The notes under the pieces are model-generated. The model saw only the letters and a program-made list of their open reading frames with translations. It searched no databases and had not been told where the DNA came from. A DNA stretch of 64,000 bases from Homalodisca vitripennis (Eukaryota > Arthropoda > Insecta > Hemiptera > Cicadellidae), in NCBI RefSeq assembly GCF_021130785.1, contig NC_060215.1:120353501-120417500 (forward strand), read 5' to 3'. A program made the translations under genes and the position numbers. Positions 1 to 8,740 of this stretch are shown here, piece by piece. Each line of letters opens with the position of its first letter. Positions within the stretch are counted from its first letter, which is position 1.

Positions 1-265
1 ATAAAAAAACACCCCTACCTTTAGAATAATGACGGCAATATGAGTTGGCCAATTTAAAATTTTCTATTTTGCATATCTCAATGGTTTTATTGTTAAAACT
101 GTTTCCGGTTACAACAAGTAGGTCTGTCTTTAGATCTTCACACATGAGCTGGATTTATTCCAATTCATTCTTTGCGAATTGGGCGTTTTGGTCGAGCAGC
201 CTTAATACAAGTTGATTTTGAAATTTTGCATTTGCGTTGCGAATTTGGATGAGTATGACAACTTT
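1..265 (-). pseudogene. Non-LTR retrotransposon endonuclease fragment
   Basis: Minus-strand reading from about 265 down to the window edge gives a decayed stretch containing EDLKTDLLVVTGNSF, then KIENFKLANSYCRHYSKG. This is the pattern of the N-terminal part of the apurinic-type endonuclease of jockey/CR1-like non-LTR elements: a strand ending in an 'I-x-x-T-E-h' equivalent, here VVTGN with the usual Glu replaced, followed by 'y-x-L-a-s-y-c-R-x-x-x-x-G-G-G'. One in-frame stop lies upstream of EDLKTD. The element continues beyond base 1, so its extent is unknown. A second fragment of the same family lies at 7840-8140 in the same orientation and shares the EDLKT...VVT...F block. The family call is by pattern only; the exact clade is not determined. 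Confidence 0.55.
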
Positions 266-1601
266 GCTCGTCACCTTGAAACGGGGTTCTTAAAAAGCAT
301 GAGGAACTTCCGTCATCAGAGAGCTGGTCTGTCGTCGTGATGGTGTTTTGAGGTTGGAAACTTCCGATGGAGGAGTCGGTAGGTTAGCTGGTCTCGCGCT
401 CAGCATGTCCAGTTCAGCATAGCTGAGACATGACACTGTCCACCACCCCACAACGACAAACTATTTCTGTTTCCTTCCACTGAACTTTACGGATTCTTGT
501 ACAGCGCGTGAAACTTAGTACTACAATTCTGTAAAAAACGTCAGTACAGACGGAAAAATTCAGCTGTTCTGTATAAAAACTACTTAAGATTGTGAAGAGA
601 ATAGACGGCACGTGCAAAAAAACCACGAGATAAAGAAACTCAAAACATTATCGAGGCAATAAGATTTTTGGAGGAGGAAAAGAGGTTTAATTTTAAATGG
701 AAACTCTACCTCCGTCATTTCACCTAACGATGCTTTATATCTAGTGTGCCAATTTTAAATAGCTATGACGTGTTTGCTGGCGAGAGGAACTACTAAATTA
801 AAGTGGAAAATTTAAAATAATTGAAAAACAAAATAAAAAGGTAACAAATTGTTCTTAACTTTATTAGAGAAGTTTTAAAAATAACTGTTCTAGAGTTGGT
901 ATTAATTTCTAGAAATGTCAAAGTGGTTTGAGATAGCCACTGTAAAAGGCTCGCGGCCACTTTCATGCGGTAGAATAATACTCATAGGAACATCACTAGG
1001 GTTTGTAAACCTAGCGCAGGCTTCTTATATATTGCTTCATCGCTCCCTCCAGACCTAACTACGGGGTTTCTCGCTGGACCGACGTCCTGGCTGCGGGAAG
1101 ACCGGGCTTAATTTTTCAGAATATAGAGGGAATAATCGAAAAGAGCAAGAGTTCATCAAATACGCTGATATCTCCTCTGCCTCCATGCAGCCTATCGTAC
1201 TGGTGAATAACTTCAATGGGTTTGTCCCACGCCATAAAGGGGTGAAGAAGGTTGTCCTGAGTGAACTACCTCAAAGCTCACGGCTTTCACCTGACAAATG
1301 TAACAGCCAAAACTCCTGACCAGCGCGATAGTGAAAGATCTTCCTCCCCCCACCCTCTCGTAACCACAGGGTTATCATTGAGATGCGAGCTCATGTACCA
1401 CGAGAGCTACCCAAAGGCTGAGTTTTGCTGACTAAATTTTCTTTGTAAAAATACTGCTCTTAGAAAACAGTAAAAGTTGGCCACAAACAAACGAAAAAAA
1501 TTAACAGAGGTCTTTTTTTAAAAAAAAAAAGGAGAGGCCGTTCCCCTTTCAAGCCTAATACTGTCTGTCCTCATGGGCCACTGGCCAGTGCGAGGATCTT
1601 A
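266..1601. other. No gene recognised; moderately GC-rich patch at 950-1400
   Basis: Both strands are broken by frequent stops. The patch from about 950 to 1400 is more GC-rich than its surroundings and may be an old repeat or UTR, but I recognise no domain in it. A 70-codon open frame on the minus strand at 414-626 has no recognisable motif. Confidence 0.5.
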
Positions 1602-1755
1602 TCAAACAGAATAAGGGAGAGAGTCGATACAGTACAAGGTCGATGGTACTGATAAAAAGTAGCCTACTTCGGTCACAGACAGGATTTCAACCTGCGTTAT
1701 CTCTAACTCAGACCCAAAGTCTAACGACTTAGACCGCTCGGCCATCGGCACTCCC
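1602..1755 (-). repeat. tRNA-Leu-like SINE head or tRNA pseudogene
   Basis: The minus strand from 1755 reads as a class II tRNA-like sequence. It has a perfect A-box-like TGGCCGAGCGG (TRGCNNAGNGG consensus), a 5-bp anticodon-stem candidate TTAGA/TCTGA around loop CTTTGGG, a long variable-arm region, and a B-box-like GGTTGAAATCC at 1682-1692 with a GCAGG/CCTGT stem. The D-arm wording matches leucine tRNAs, but the loop would give anticodon TTG, which does not fit leucine. The acceptor stem pairs poorly, so this is not an intact tRNA gene. The sequence downstream of the B-box (to about 1602) runs into an ordinary tail, as in tRNA-derived SINEs. Seen: the boxes. Inferred: SINE origin. Confidence 0.55.
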
Positions 1756-1862
1756 AAAACAGTATAAGGTATCAGTAACAATGATAAAAAAGAGTTAAGA
1801 CCAATCGAAGTTAAAGTGTTGGTGTACTTGGAGAAAAAAACTGTCAAGGTTGCTGGTTAGGT
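1755..1862. repeat. About 105-bp direct repeat, copy 1
   Basis: Shares a recognisable order of blocks with 2023-2130: GTATCAGTAACAATGATAA, then AAGACCAATCGAAGTTAAA, then GGTGTACTTG, then AAGGTTG. Copy 1 directly abuts the tRNA-like segment; copy 2 lacks it. Confidence 0.75.
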
Positions 1863-2022
1863 CACAAAAAGAGTTTTGATTTCGAGGGATAAACAATAGA
1901 TTTACTCCGAAATTACTAAAACAACTACAAATCAAAATGTCTTACCGACATGAAGACAAAAATTAATATACGTATGATTATAGCTGCAAGGGCTTGCCTC
2001 GAAGTCAGTGTTATCCTTTCAG

Positions 2023-2130
2023 GAAACAATATATTGTTGTATCAGTAACAATAATAATAAAAAGTAAAAACCAATTGAAGTTAAAAGTGGTGATATACTT
2101 GTCGATAAAACTTCGAGGTTGTAGGTGAGT
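2023..2130. repeat. About 105-bp direct repeat, copy 2
   Basis: Imperfect copy of 1755-1862 in the same orientation, about 268 bp away, with the blocks TATCAGTAACAATAATAA, AACCAATTGAAGTTAAAA and GAGGTTGTAGG. Confidence 0.75.
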
Positions 2131-2161
2131 TGTAATAGATTCTGTGCACCTGTAGCTTGTA

Positions 2162-2176
2162 CCCCCCCCCCCCCCC
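2162..2176. repeat. Poly-C run (15 C)
   Basis: A single uninterrupted run of 15 cytosines directly after the second direct-repeat copy. Long C runs are unusual in this AT-rich window. The length may be affected by sequencing error. Confidence 0.9.
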
Positions 2177-2563
2177 GGCTGTGTACACGTCGTTCTCAAT
2201 TTGATTTCTCGTGAAGACCGATCTCAATAGCTCTCATGGCTCTGGAACTGGTGTTTCAGGAAAAGTTCGAATAAATCATTCAACAGCTATCGGCCAAAAC
2301 ATTGAACGACCTCAATTTGATGTCAGTATGGTTTATAAAAATGCATAGATTTTGTCCTTAACCATATTTAAAAAATTACTTAACCTGTCTTTTCGTACAG
2401 ATTTTTTCCCTTCACTCCTAAATGATTCAAAAGAAACATCAATTTTTTTAAATGTCAATTTTTGTATCAACTTTTAGCAAGATACTTTTTTTAATGTTTT
2501 GATTTGGTTATAAAAACAATCAGCTCTCGAGTGAACAATTTGATTTAGAAATGAAAATCTACC

Positions 2564-3552
2564 GTGGACATAGTGGTGTCTGGTAGATACTTTTGTAAAA
2601 GGGTTAGAAAGTCGGAATACTACGTTAAGTGTTTCTTGACCTTTCGAAAGCATTCAACTGTATTTACCACAGTATACTGTGCTAGACAAATTGGAATTCC
2701 AAGAAGTTCAAATTGCAATAAACTGATTCTGAGGTACGGAGTCCCTCAGGAATGTATTGTCAGTCCAGTCCTCTTCTTGATATATGTCAATGACATGGGG
2801 TCATCAATACAGAACGGGCGGATGGTGCAGTATGCTGATGACACGACTGTCCATTTCAGCACGAAGACAGTGAAATTTTGGAACCCTAAACCTTTATCGC
2901 TCTGAACAGATGTATCCAAAATTTCAACAATATCAAACACCCAAATACTACGAACTTTTCCTTTTGTCCCTCAGACTCACCGAGTGCCCCGTCCCCTCAT
3001 TTGCTGGAAGAAGTCTATTCAACAAAATTCTTTGGAATACGCCTTGATGAAGGGTTGACATGGAATGATCACATTGATATTGCCTGTGTCACCCTCAGGC
3101 ATTTTTGTCTTGAGGTTTTGCAAATACTGCCCGACTCAGCTCCTGAGATGGTATATTTTGAGTTAATTTCCCCAAATCTCTCGTACGGATTAGTGCTTTG
3201 GGAAGCATGTGGAAACACGGGCTTCATGAGGACAAACATGCTGTAAAGAGGGGTTTAAAACACTGCAGCTGCGACGCTACCTAGTCTACTCGTATGGAAA
3301 CAACGAAGTTCTGTTTGGTGAGACATAAACAGATATGAGACTATGGGCTCAAGCGTCACTCAAAACGACAAAGCGTGTTATTCAATCCCCAATCAGACGC
3401 ATAAATCTCACACTGACTTACTAAGTGTCTTATCACTGGCTTATCACACGTACGTTGTTCACACAACACTGGATAAAACAGACAGAGCAGCACGGCTTAA
3501 TGAATTACTTGCTAAATTAGTGAATGACTTTATTATAAAAACTGATGAATAA
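2564..3552 (+). pseudogene. Jockey-like non-LTR reverse transcriptase remnant
   Basis: The first open segment (2564-2905) ends in the RT core: YGVPQECIVSPVLFLIYVND (motif B/4-like, normally GVPQGS-hLGPhLF-hYIND) followed by VQYADDTTVHFS, which contains the catalytic F/YADD box. After a frame break a second open segment (3001-3246) carries TKFFGIRLDEGLTWNDHID, the 'K-x-L-G-I-x-l-D-x-x-L-x-W-x-x-H-I' thumb motif of the same family, and then a segment resembling the 'Y-G-l-v-x-W' region. A third frame runs to about 3552 without clear motifs. Known: RT copies element RNA at the target site. The Gly of PQG is replaced by Glu, and frameshifts and stops separate the pieces, so it is dead. The endonuclease and 5' part are absent. 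Confidence 0.8.
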
Positions 3553-3865
3553 TAATACTTCTTAGTTACAATGTTTAACCAGATTTCAGGTTCTGCACAC
3601 AAATGTATCTCAGGATGGTTGTCTGTACTTTGTAGTACTTTTTAATAGTACTTAATGAAAACTAAAAAAATAAAATAATATTGCAATAAAACTATACAAA
3701 CAAAGGAATAGTTTACTTTACACTACTATGGCAATAAATATATACAAGTTTTAATAATGAAATGTTGCCTAGTTAAGTTGATATACAACACCTCCATTTA
3801 TTTTGTTTTATTTTTGTTTTTTGTTTTAAAAAAAGCTGAGAAACCTTTAACTGCATTTATTTGGA

Positions 3866-3922
3866 AAAGGGCCTTTGTGCTTGCTTCCGGAGTGACAGGG
3901 TATTCAGGATGGGTAAAGTTTA
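3866..3922 (-). repeat. Dispersed Pol III-box repeat family, short 3' fragment (copy E)
   Basis: Matches the end block of the copy at 5203-5625: GCCTTTGTGCTTGCTTCCGG, then GTGACAGGGTATTCAGGATG, against GCCTTAGTGCTGCTTCTGAA and GTGACATGATATTCAGGATG. Only the terminal ~55 bp is present. It faces copy A (4181-4366) in the opposite sense. Confidence 0.75.
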
Positions 3923-4180
3923 CTAACCTGATTTTTAACACAAGAATCTAAATTTTCCATTTATCGTGAAATCATTTAGTTTGAAAACGTCCTCCTCTTT
4001 AAAGGAATATGTATGGTAATTTTAGTGTCATTTAGCAATTAAAGGCAACAGTTTTTTAATCCCAAGACTATTTTAATATTTGCTTACTTATAAAATAAAA
4101 CACGTAAATTTATCCCAAATCATAAAGTAGTATTTTGAAATTCTCACCCAAAACAAAAAAAAATAGAATAAATCAGAGGT

Positions 4181-4366
4181 TCACTTTTGGCTGGTTTATA
4201 CCTTGAAGATGAACCCACAGTGGGTACAGCAAAAACCGATGTGTCACTTCAATTTGGGCAACCTTATGGATGTCCAGGAGCGTCACGTTTACTAACCGCA
4301 AATGTCGAGATTCTGGGTTGCAAGGGTAATTCGATAGGTGTAGTCTACTGCGAGAGATGACTGTTG
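4181..4366 (+). repeat. Dispersed Pol III-box repeat family, copy A (5' half)
   Basis: Reverse-complement match to the 5440-5625 part of copy B. Shared blocks include ACTTNTGGCTGGT, AACCCACNNTGGGTACA, CCGATGTGTCACT, CTTATGGATGTCCAGGAGC, CTAACCGCAAATGTCGAGAT and TAGTCTACTGCGNGAGATGA. It ends before the B-box-like block, so it holds only the 5' half. The A-box-like stretch here is GGGTAATTCGATAGG. Confidence 0.85.
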
Positions 4367-5202
4367 GTCGATATACTTTAATACAATTAATGTATCATTT
4401 TCATCATACATATGCCTATAATCGATGGGGGAAATAAACTTAAAAATAGTTCCTTTCACATACCGCAACGCTTGGACATGGTTTACATTAAATTAAAATT
4501 TCTACAAAACAATTTGTATTTTACAAAGACATTGATTGTGCAATACGATTACCTGGAAATAAACACATTATTACCATTTTTACTCATTAAAATTATTCTG
4601 AAGTTATAAGCTTTGTTTTAAATATACTGTCAGACATAATAATAATATCAAAGTTACACAAAGCAATCCTATTTTGCATTTATGTAACGGTAAAAGTGAC
4701 ACATCAGTTACAATGATTGGACAAAAAATATTTTTGGAATAATTTTGATTATTTTGTAACAATGTTCTTACAGAAGTGAATGGAACCTGGTTGAAAGCCT
4801 CGGCAGACTCTAGAAAAGACAGGTTGTTAGGATCTGCATGCGCCACTCCCCGTTATCACTCAGACATCCGCTTCGCTGATAAGAACCGCGCTTGCTGAGG
4901 TGTTCTGCGAAATAGTCAGCTTCTGGCAGCCTTATCGCATAGGCAGTACTGTGTTTGAACATTCCTTATTCAAATTTAGCATTTTTACACTTCGTCGTGA
5001 ACATCCTGCGTTGTACAGACTATATAAGGTCTTGCACAATACACGCAATGCTTATATCACCACAAAATATGACACTGCTCTACTGTTTTTCCTATGGCCG
5101 TCTTACGAAGTGTCACCTCCCTTCTACGATGGTATTTTATTTATTTATTTTTGTTCTCTTAGGACAAGAAGCTTATAAATTGCACTTAGACCTATAAGAG
5201 CC
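4367..5202. other. No gene recognised
   Basis: AT-rich, with short unremarkable open frames on both strands, the longest about 92 codons at 4900-5178. None has a domain I recognise. Confidence 0.5.
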
Positions 5203-5625
5203 TTAGTGCTGCTTCTGAAGTGACATGATATTCAGGATGGGTAAGGTTAGGGAGTATGGGCCGCCTCCTATCGAGATCCATGAGGAAGGATTAGGGCACT
5301 AATCTCAAAGTCATGTCCCCCCTGGAAGAAGGGGAGGCCAGTTCTGAACCAACCTCTCCAGTCAAAGCAGGCAGGGGTGGCACACCCTTGTTGAGGCTAG
5401 CAAGAACCTCTGATAGTTAGGGAACGAACCCCACCAACTCCAACAGTCATCTCCCGCAGTAGACTAGACCTATTGAGTTACCCTTGCACCCCAAAATCTC
5501 GACATTTGCGGTTAGTGATGTGCCGCTCCTGGACATCCATAAGTTTGCCCAGATTTCAGTGACACATCGGTTTATGTACCCAGTGGTGGGTTCAACTGGA
5601 ATATATACACCAGCCAGAAGTGATC
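5203..5625 (-). repeat. Dispersed Pol III-box repeat family, copy B (most complete)
   Basis: This is the longest member, about 420 bp. Its 5' half (5440-5625) matches copies A and D. Its middle and 3' half (5230-5470) match copy C, sharing blocks such as GTTCTTGCTAGC, GCTGCTTTGACTGGA, CTGGTTCAGA and GACATGA. Its extreme 3' end (5203-5255) matches fragment E. Read on the minus strand it contains an A-box-like GGGTAACTCAATAGG and, about 36 bp later, a B-box-like GGGGTTCGTTCCC. That order and spacing are those of a tRNA-type internal Pol III promoter, so a SINE is a reasonable inference. No A-rich or simple-repeat tail or target duplication was found, so a non-autonomous element of another class is not excluded. 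Confidence 0.8.
5420..5483 (-). promoter_or_regulatory. Candidate internal Pol III promoter (A and B boxes)
   Basis: A-box-like TAACTCAATAGG (within 5469-5483) and B-box-like GGTTCGTTCCC (within 5420-5432), both on the minus strand, separated by about 36 bp. The B box differs from the tRNA consensus GGTTCGANTCC at one or two places. Copy D keeps both boxes in degenerate form. Confidence 0.45.
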
Positions 5626-6163
5626 ACTGCTGGGTTTCTTCCTCCGATGGTTTCTAATACCTCTAAAATATTAGCTTTAAACCAAAGTTAATAATACCTT
5701 CTTAAACAGAATACTTTTACTCAACAACAAATAACATACCTTATTTAGTTTGTCTAGTAGGGTTTGATATAAATATCATTTGATTATAAAATATTATTGG
5801 CGTAATTTATGTATGGCCATGATTTTACAGTTGTTTATTTAGTATTTTAGTTTCGAGATACGACAATTATTTTTGTACAAAATTGTTTATTATGATCAAT
5901 ACTATAATTATTATAGTACTATACTACGTGTGCACATCGACAGGAAATAGTCGACCCCATGCACTGGCCTCAGTGGAGCGTGTGGCACTAACTTCGTGTA
6001 GCCTACATATAGTGTACTAAGATTGTTTGTAAGATCCAGAAATAAATCTGATCTTGATTTGATTTAAAACTACGTATGTGTAGTTAACGTTTGTACATGT
6101 AAATGATACCAATTTGGTAGTTCTTGTCTTATCCATATTTTCCATATTTTCTGACATGAAATT
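5626..6163. other. No gene recognised
   Basis: AT-rich spacer with no recognised domain, repeat or RNA, up to the minisatellite. Confidence 0.5.
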
Positions 6164-7110
6164 CAGGCGGTGTGCGGGGTACAGATTGTTTGTTATTTTG
6201 TGGGCAGTGTCATGTCCCCAGCTATGCGCGGATCTGCAGGTGACCTTGGAGGGACGAAGAGCACACAGCAGTGTCGTGCACTGGAGGCAGGGGCAGGCGG
6301 TGTGCGGGGTACAGATTGTTTGTTATTGTGGTGAGGTGGGCAGTGTCATGTCCTCAGCTATGCGCGGATCTGCAGGTGACCTTGACCGGGTGGAGCACAA
6401 GCAGTGTCGGGTACTGGAGGCAGTGGCAGGCGGTGTGCGGGGTACAGATTGTTTGTTATTGTGGTGAGGTGGGCAGTGTCATGTCCTCAGCTATGCGCGG
6501 ATCTGCAGGTGACCTTGACCGGGTGTAGCACACAGCTGTGTCGGGTACTGGAGGCAGTGGCAGGCGGTGTGCGGGGTACAGATTGTTTGTTGTGGTGAGG
6601 TGGGCAGTGTCATGGCCTCAGCTATGCGCGGATCTGCAGGTGACCTTGACGGGCGTGGAGCACAAGCAGTGTCGGGTACTGGAGGCAGGGGCAGGCGGTG
6701 TGCGGGGTACAGATTGTTTGTTATTGTGGTGAGGTGGGCAGTGTCATGTCCTCAGCTATGCGCGGATCTGCAGGTGACCTTGACCGGGTGTAGCACACAG
6801 CTGTGTCGGGTACTGGAGGCAGTGGCAGGCGGTGTGCGGGGTACAGATTGTTTGTTATTGTGGTGAGGTGGGCAGTGTCATGTCCTCAGCTATGCGCGGA
6901 TCTGCAGGTGACCTTGACCGGCTGGAGCACAAGCAGTGTCGGGTACTGGAGGCAGTGGCAGGCGGTGTGCGGGGTACAGATTGTTTGTTGTGGTGAGGTG
7001 GGCAGTGTCATGGCCTCAGCTATGCGCGGATCTGCAGGTGACCTTGACGGGCGTGGAGGACACGGCATTATCGTGCACTGCAGGCAGGGGCAGGCGGTGT
7101 GTGGTTAAAG
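6164..7110. repeat. GC-rich minisatellite, seven 130-134-bp units plus a partial
   Basis: The block CAGGCGGTGTGCGGGGTACA recurs at 6164, 6294, 6427, 6561, 6692, 6826 and 6959, with a partial at 7091: spacings of 130, 133, 134, 131, 134, 133 and 132. Each unit also holds GGGCAGTGTCATG and GCTATGCGCGGATCTGCAGG. Two variant classes exist. Units 4 and 7 have TTTGTTGTGG, CATGGCCTCAG and GACGGGCGTGGAG. The other full units mostly have TTTGTTATTGTGG and CATGTCCTCAG. Open frames running through the array (60-117 codons, both strands) arise from the repeat and shift frame between units, because the period is not a constant multiple of three. It is much more GC-rich than its surroundings. Confidence 0.95.
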
Positions 7111-7839
7111 TGACGCAGCGGTGATAACACCTCCATTCTTTCATTGGGTCTGTGCAGCGCTGTGCATTTTATTTGACACAGCTACTGTCGTCTTGCTCGC
7201 ATTTTATGGATTCTTCCAATTCTTCTCTAGGGATTTCCAGTACACTTCCCGTAATAATTAAACATTATGTTGAATGAATATGAAATCATTAAATCGTTTT
7301 AAGTTCTTGTCTTAACTGGATGTTGTTCTAAACAATTTATAGAAAATCTTAAATTTCTTCCTTGAAAATAGGATTTATTTTGTGATCCTATTATTTTTTT
7401 GCCTATTTTTACAAAACGTAACTATTTTTGTGGGGCAGCAGTCTTACCTGCTGTTCTACAGGTTGCATGGAATTCACAAAATTACATTTTTGTTTGGAAA
7501 GGGAGGCGTTCAGTAGCCTTATTTTTAGTAATGCTTTGTCCTTTTTTCGAATTGTTTTCTATGTCCTTTCGGCCATAGTTGCCTGAGGTTGGTTTATTGA
7601 TGACGGGCTCTTTAAATTAGAAATTATGGTAGTGTTTGTCAGTAGCCAAATATGGGATTGACAGTTACCCTCGTTGGGATTTTACTAACAGTTCAAACAG
7701 ACCAAATGGCCTTAGCAAATGGACTGATCGTCTGGTGAATGAGTAATGGTTGTTTAGTGCAGTCACATTAAAATCACCCATCGGATTGTTTAGCCTTAGC
7801 CGTTAGTAAAGCTTCCAGATTTGGAAAAAAAAACATGCG
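7111..7839. other. No gene recognised
   Basis: AT-rich, with nothing recognised on either strand. Confidence 0.5.
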
Positions 7840-8140
7840 TGCTTCATTTACTACGAGACACCTGTAAATTCCAGCAACGATTAGTTTTGATTTTTTTGTT
7901 TCGTGTTTGATTCCGACAGATTGAAAATTCTTTCCGGACGATTATTTTATTGGGAAATTTGTGAAAGTTACATTTTTTCTTTAAAAAAAATCACATCACG
8001 GCCTCCCTTAGAGAGTTGTCTGCAGGATGCGTTTGCCAAATCTAATTTGGATTTTCCACAGACCAATGTTCTCGCTGTTAAATTCGTTCTCGGTTACAAC
8101 GAAGACACCTGTTTTCAGATCTTCCCATTGTAAATTGTAT
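7840..8140 (-). pseudogene. Non-LTR retrotransposon endonuclease fragment, same family as 1-265
   Basis: Reading down from 8140 on the minus strand gives WEDLKTGVFVVTENEFNSEN. After a frame change it continues as LDLANASCRQLSKGG, and after further breaks it reaches KLIVAGIYRCLV. These correspond in order to the TE(H/N) strand, the 'y-x-L-a-s-x-C-R-x-x-x-x-G-G' strand and the 'x-l-i-v-a-G-I-Y-R' strand of the endonuclease that nicks target DNA in jockey/CR1-like elements. The EDLKT...VVT.N.F block is shared with the fragment at the window's left end, so both come from one family. At least two frameshifts and several stops make it a pseudogene; no RT is attached. Confidence 0.6.
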
Positions 8141-8472
8141 TTCTATTATTTTGTTAGTTGCTAATAGGGAATTTTGATAAAGCAGTCGAAATGAATCGTT
8201 ACTTTATTTTTTTGTGTTTTTCTGGGTTATCTGGGCTCCGGAATGCGGGATGTTTAAGGCAGTCGATTGCTCATTGATCTGTTCAGAGTCAGTCTTTGGC
8301 AGAGTCGGCCGTGTGTGTCCGGAGACTGCAGGTGATGAAGCAGCTTGACGGCTGCAGCAGATCCGGACTTATCACCACAGTCCAGCACAGAGGATCTCCT
8401 CACAGCTTCAGCGTACTAAACGTAATGCGTTCTTCTGGAGTGTTGACAGCGGGTGGCAGCGGCTGGCTCTGG

Positions 8473-8740
8473 CTAATGGTGGGAGAGGACGTGACTGTTG
8501 GAGTCGACAGGTGTGATGAGAGGTCTCATCGATGCAACCCCCACAATCATCCCAGCCAGCAGCCGCTTGCCCCTCATTGTTAGATGTTGACCGTGCCTCG
8601 AGAAGAACTTTCGGGCGATCTCCCCCCCCCCCAAGTTTAGCACTCTGGTAAGGGGGCGAATTGTATCGGGCAGCGAATTCCTCAATGTAAACATACACGA
8701 CGACTTCGGTGTTGGCTTACCGGCCTGCAATGAATCCATC
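8473..8740 (-). pseudogene. SGNH/GDSL-hydrolase-like C-terminal fragment, broken
   Basis: Minus-strand reading joins two frames. An N-terminal piece reads VYIEEFAARYN; a C-terminal piece reads ARKFFSRHGQHLTMRGKRLL followed by AGMIVGVAS. The phrase F-F-x-R-H-G-x-H-L-x-x-x-G-K-x-x-L-A resembles the catalytic-His end of SGNH-hydrolase-like proteins that are abundant as repeat-borne open frames in insect genomes. A frameshift lies between the pieces near the poly-C tract at 8622. The nucleophile-Ser (GDS) N-terminal half was not found upstream. Seen: the motif. Known: SGNH enzymes cleave esters. Inferred: a relic of a multicopy, probably mobile-element-associated gene. Host function is unsupported. 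Confidence 0.45.

Noticed and set aside
1680..1755. Functional tRNA gene
   Set aside because: Acceptor stem does not pair, the anticodon does not fit the leucine-type scaffold, and no clean 3' end is present.
6114..7124. Many overlapping open frames (60-117 codons) with cysteine-rich repeats
   Set aside because: They are created by the 130-134-bp minisatellite; the period is not a fixed multiple of three, so frames shift from unit to unit.
8296..8583. 95-codon plus-strand frame
   Set aside because: Antisense to the SGNH-like fragment; no recognised domain.
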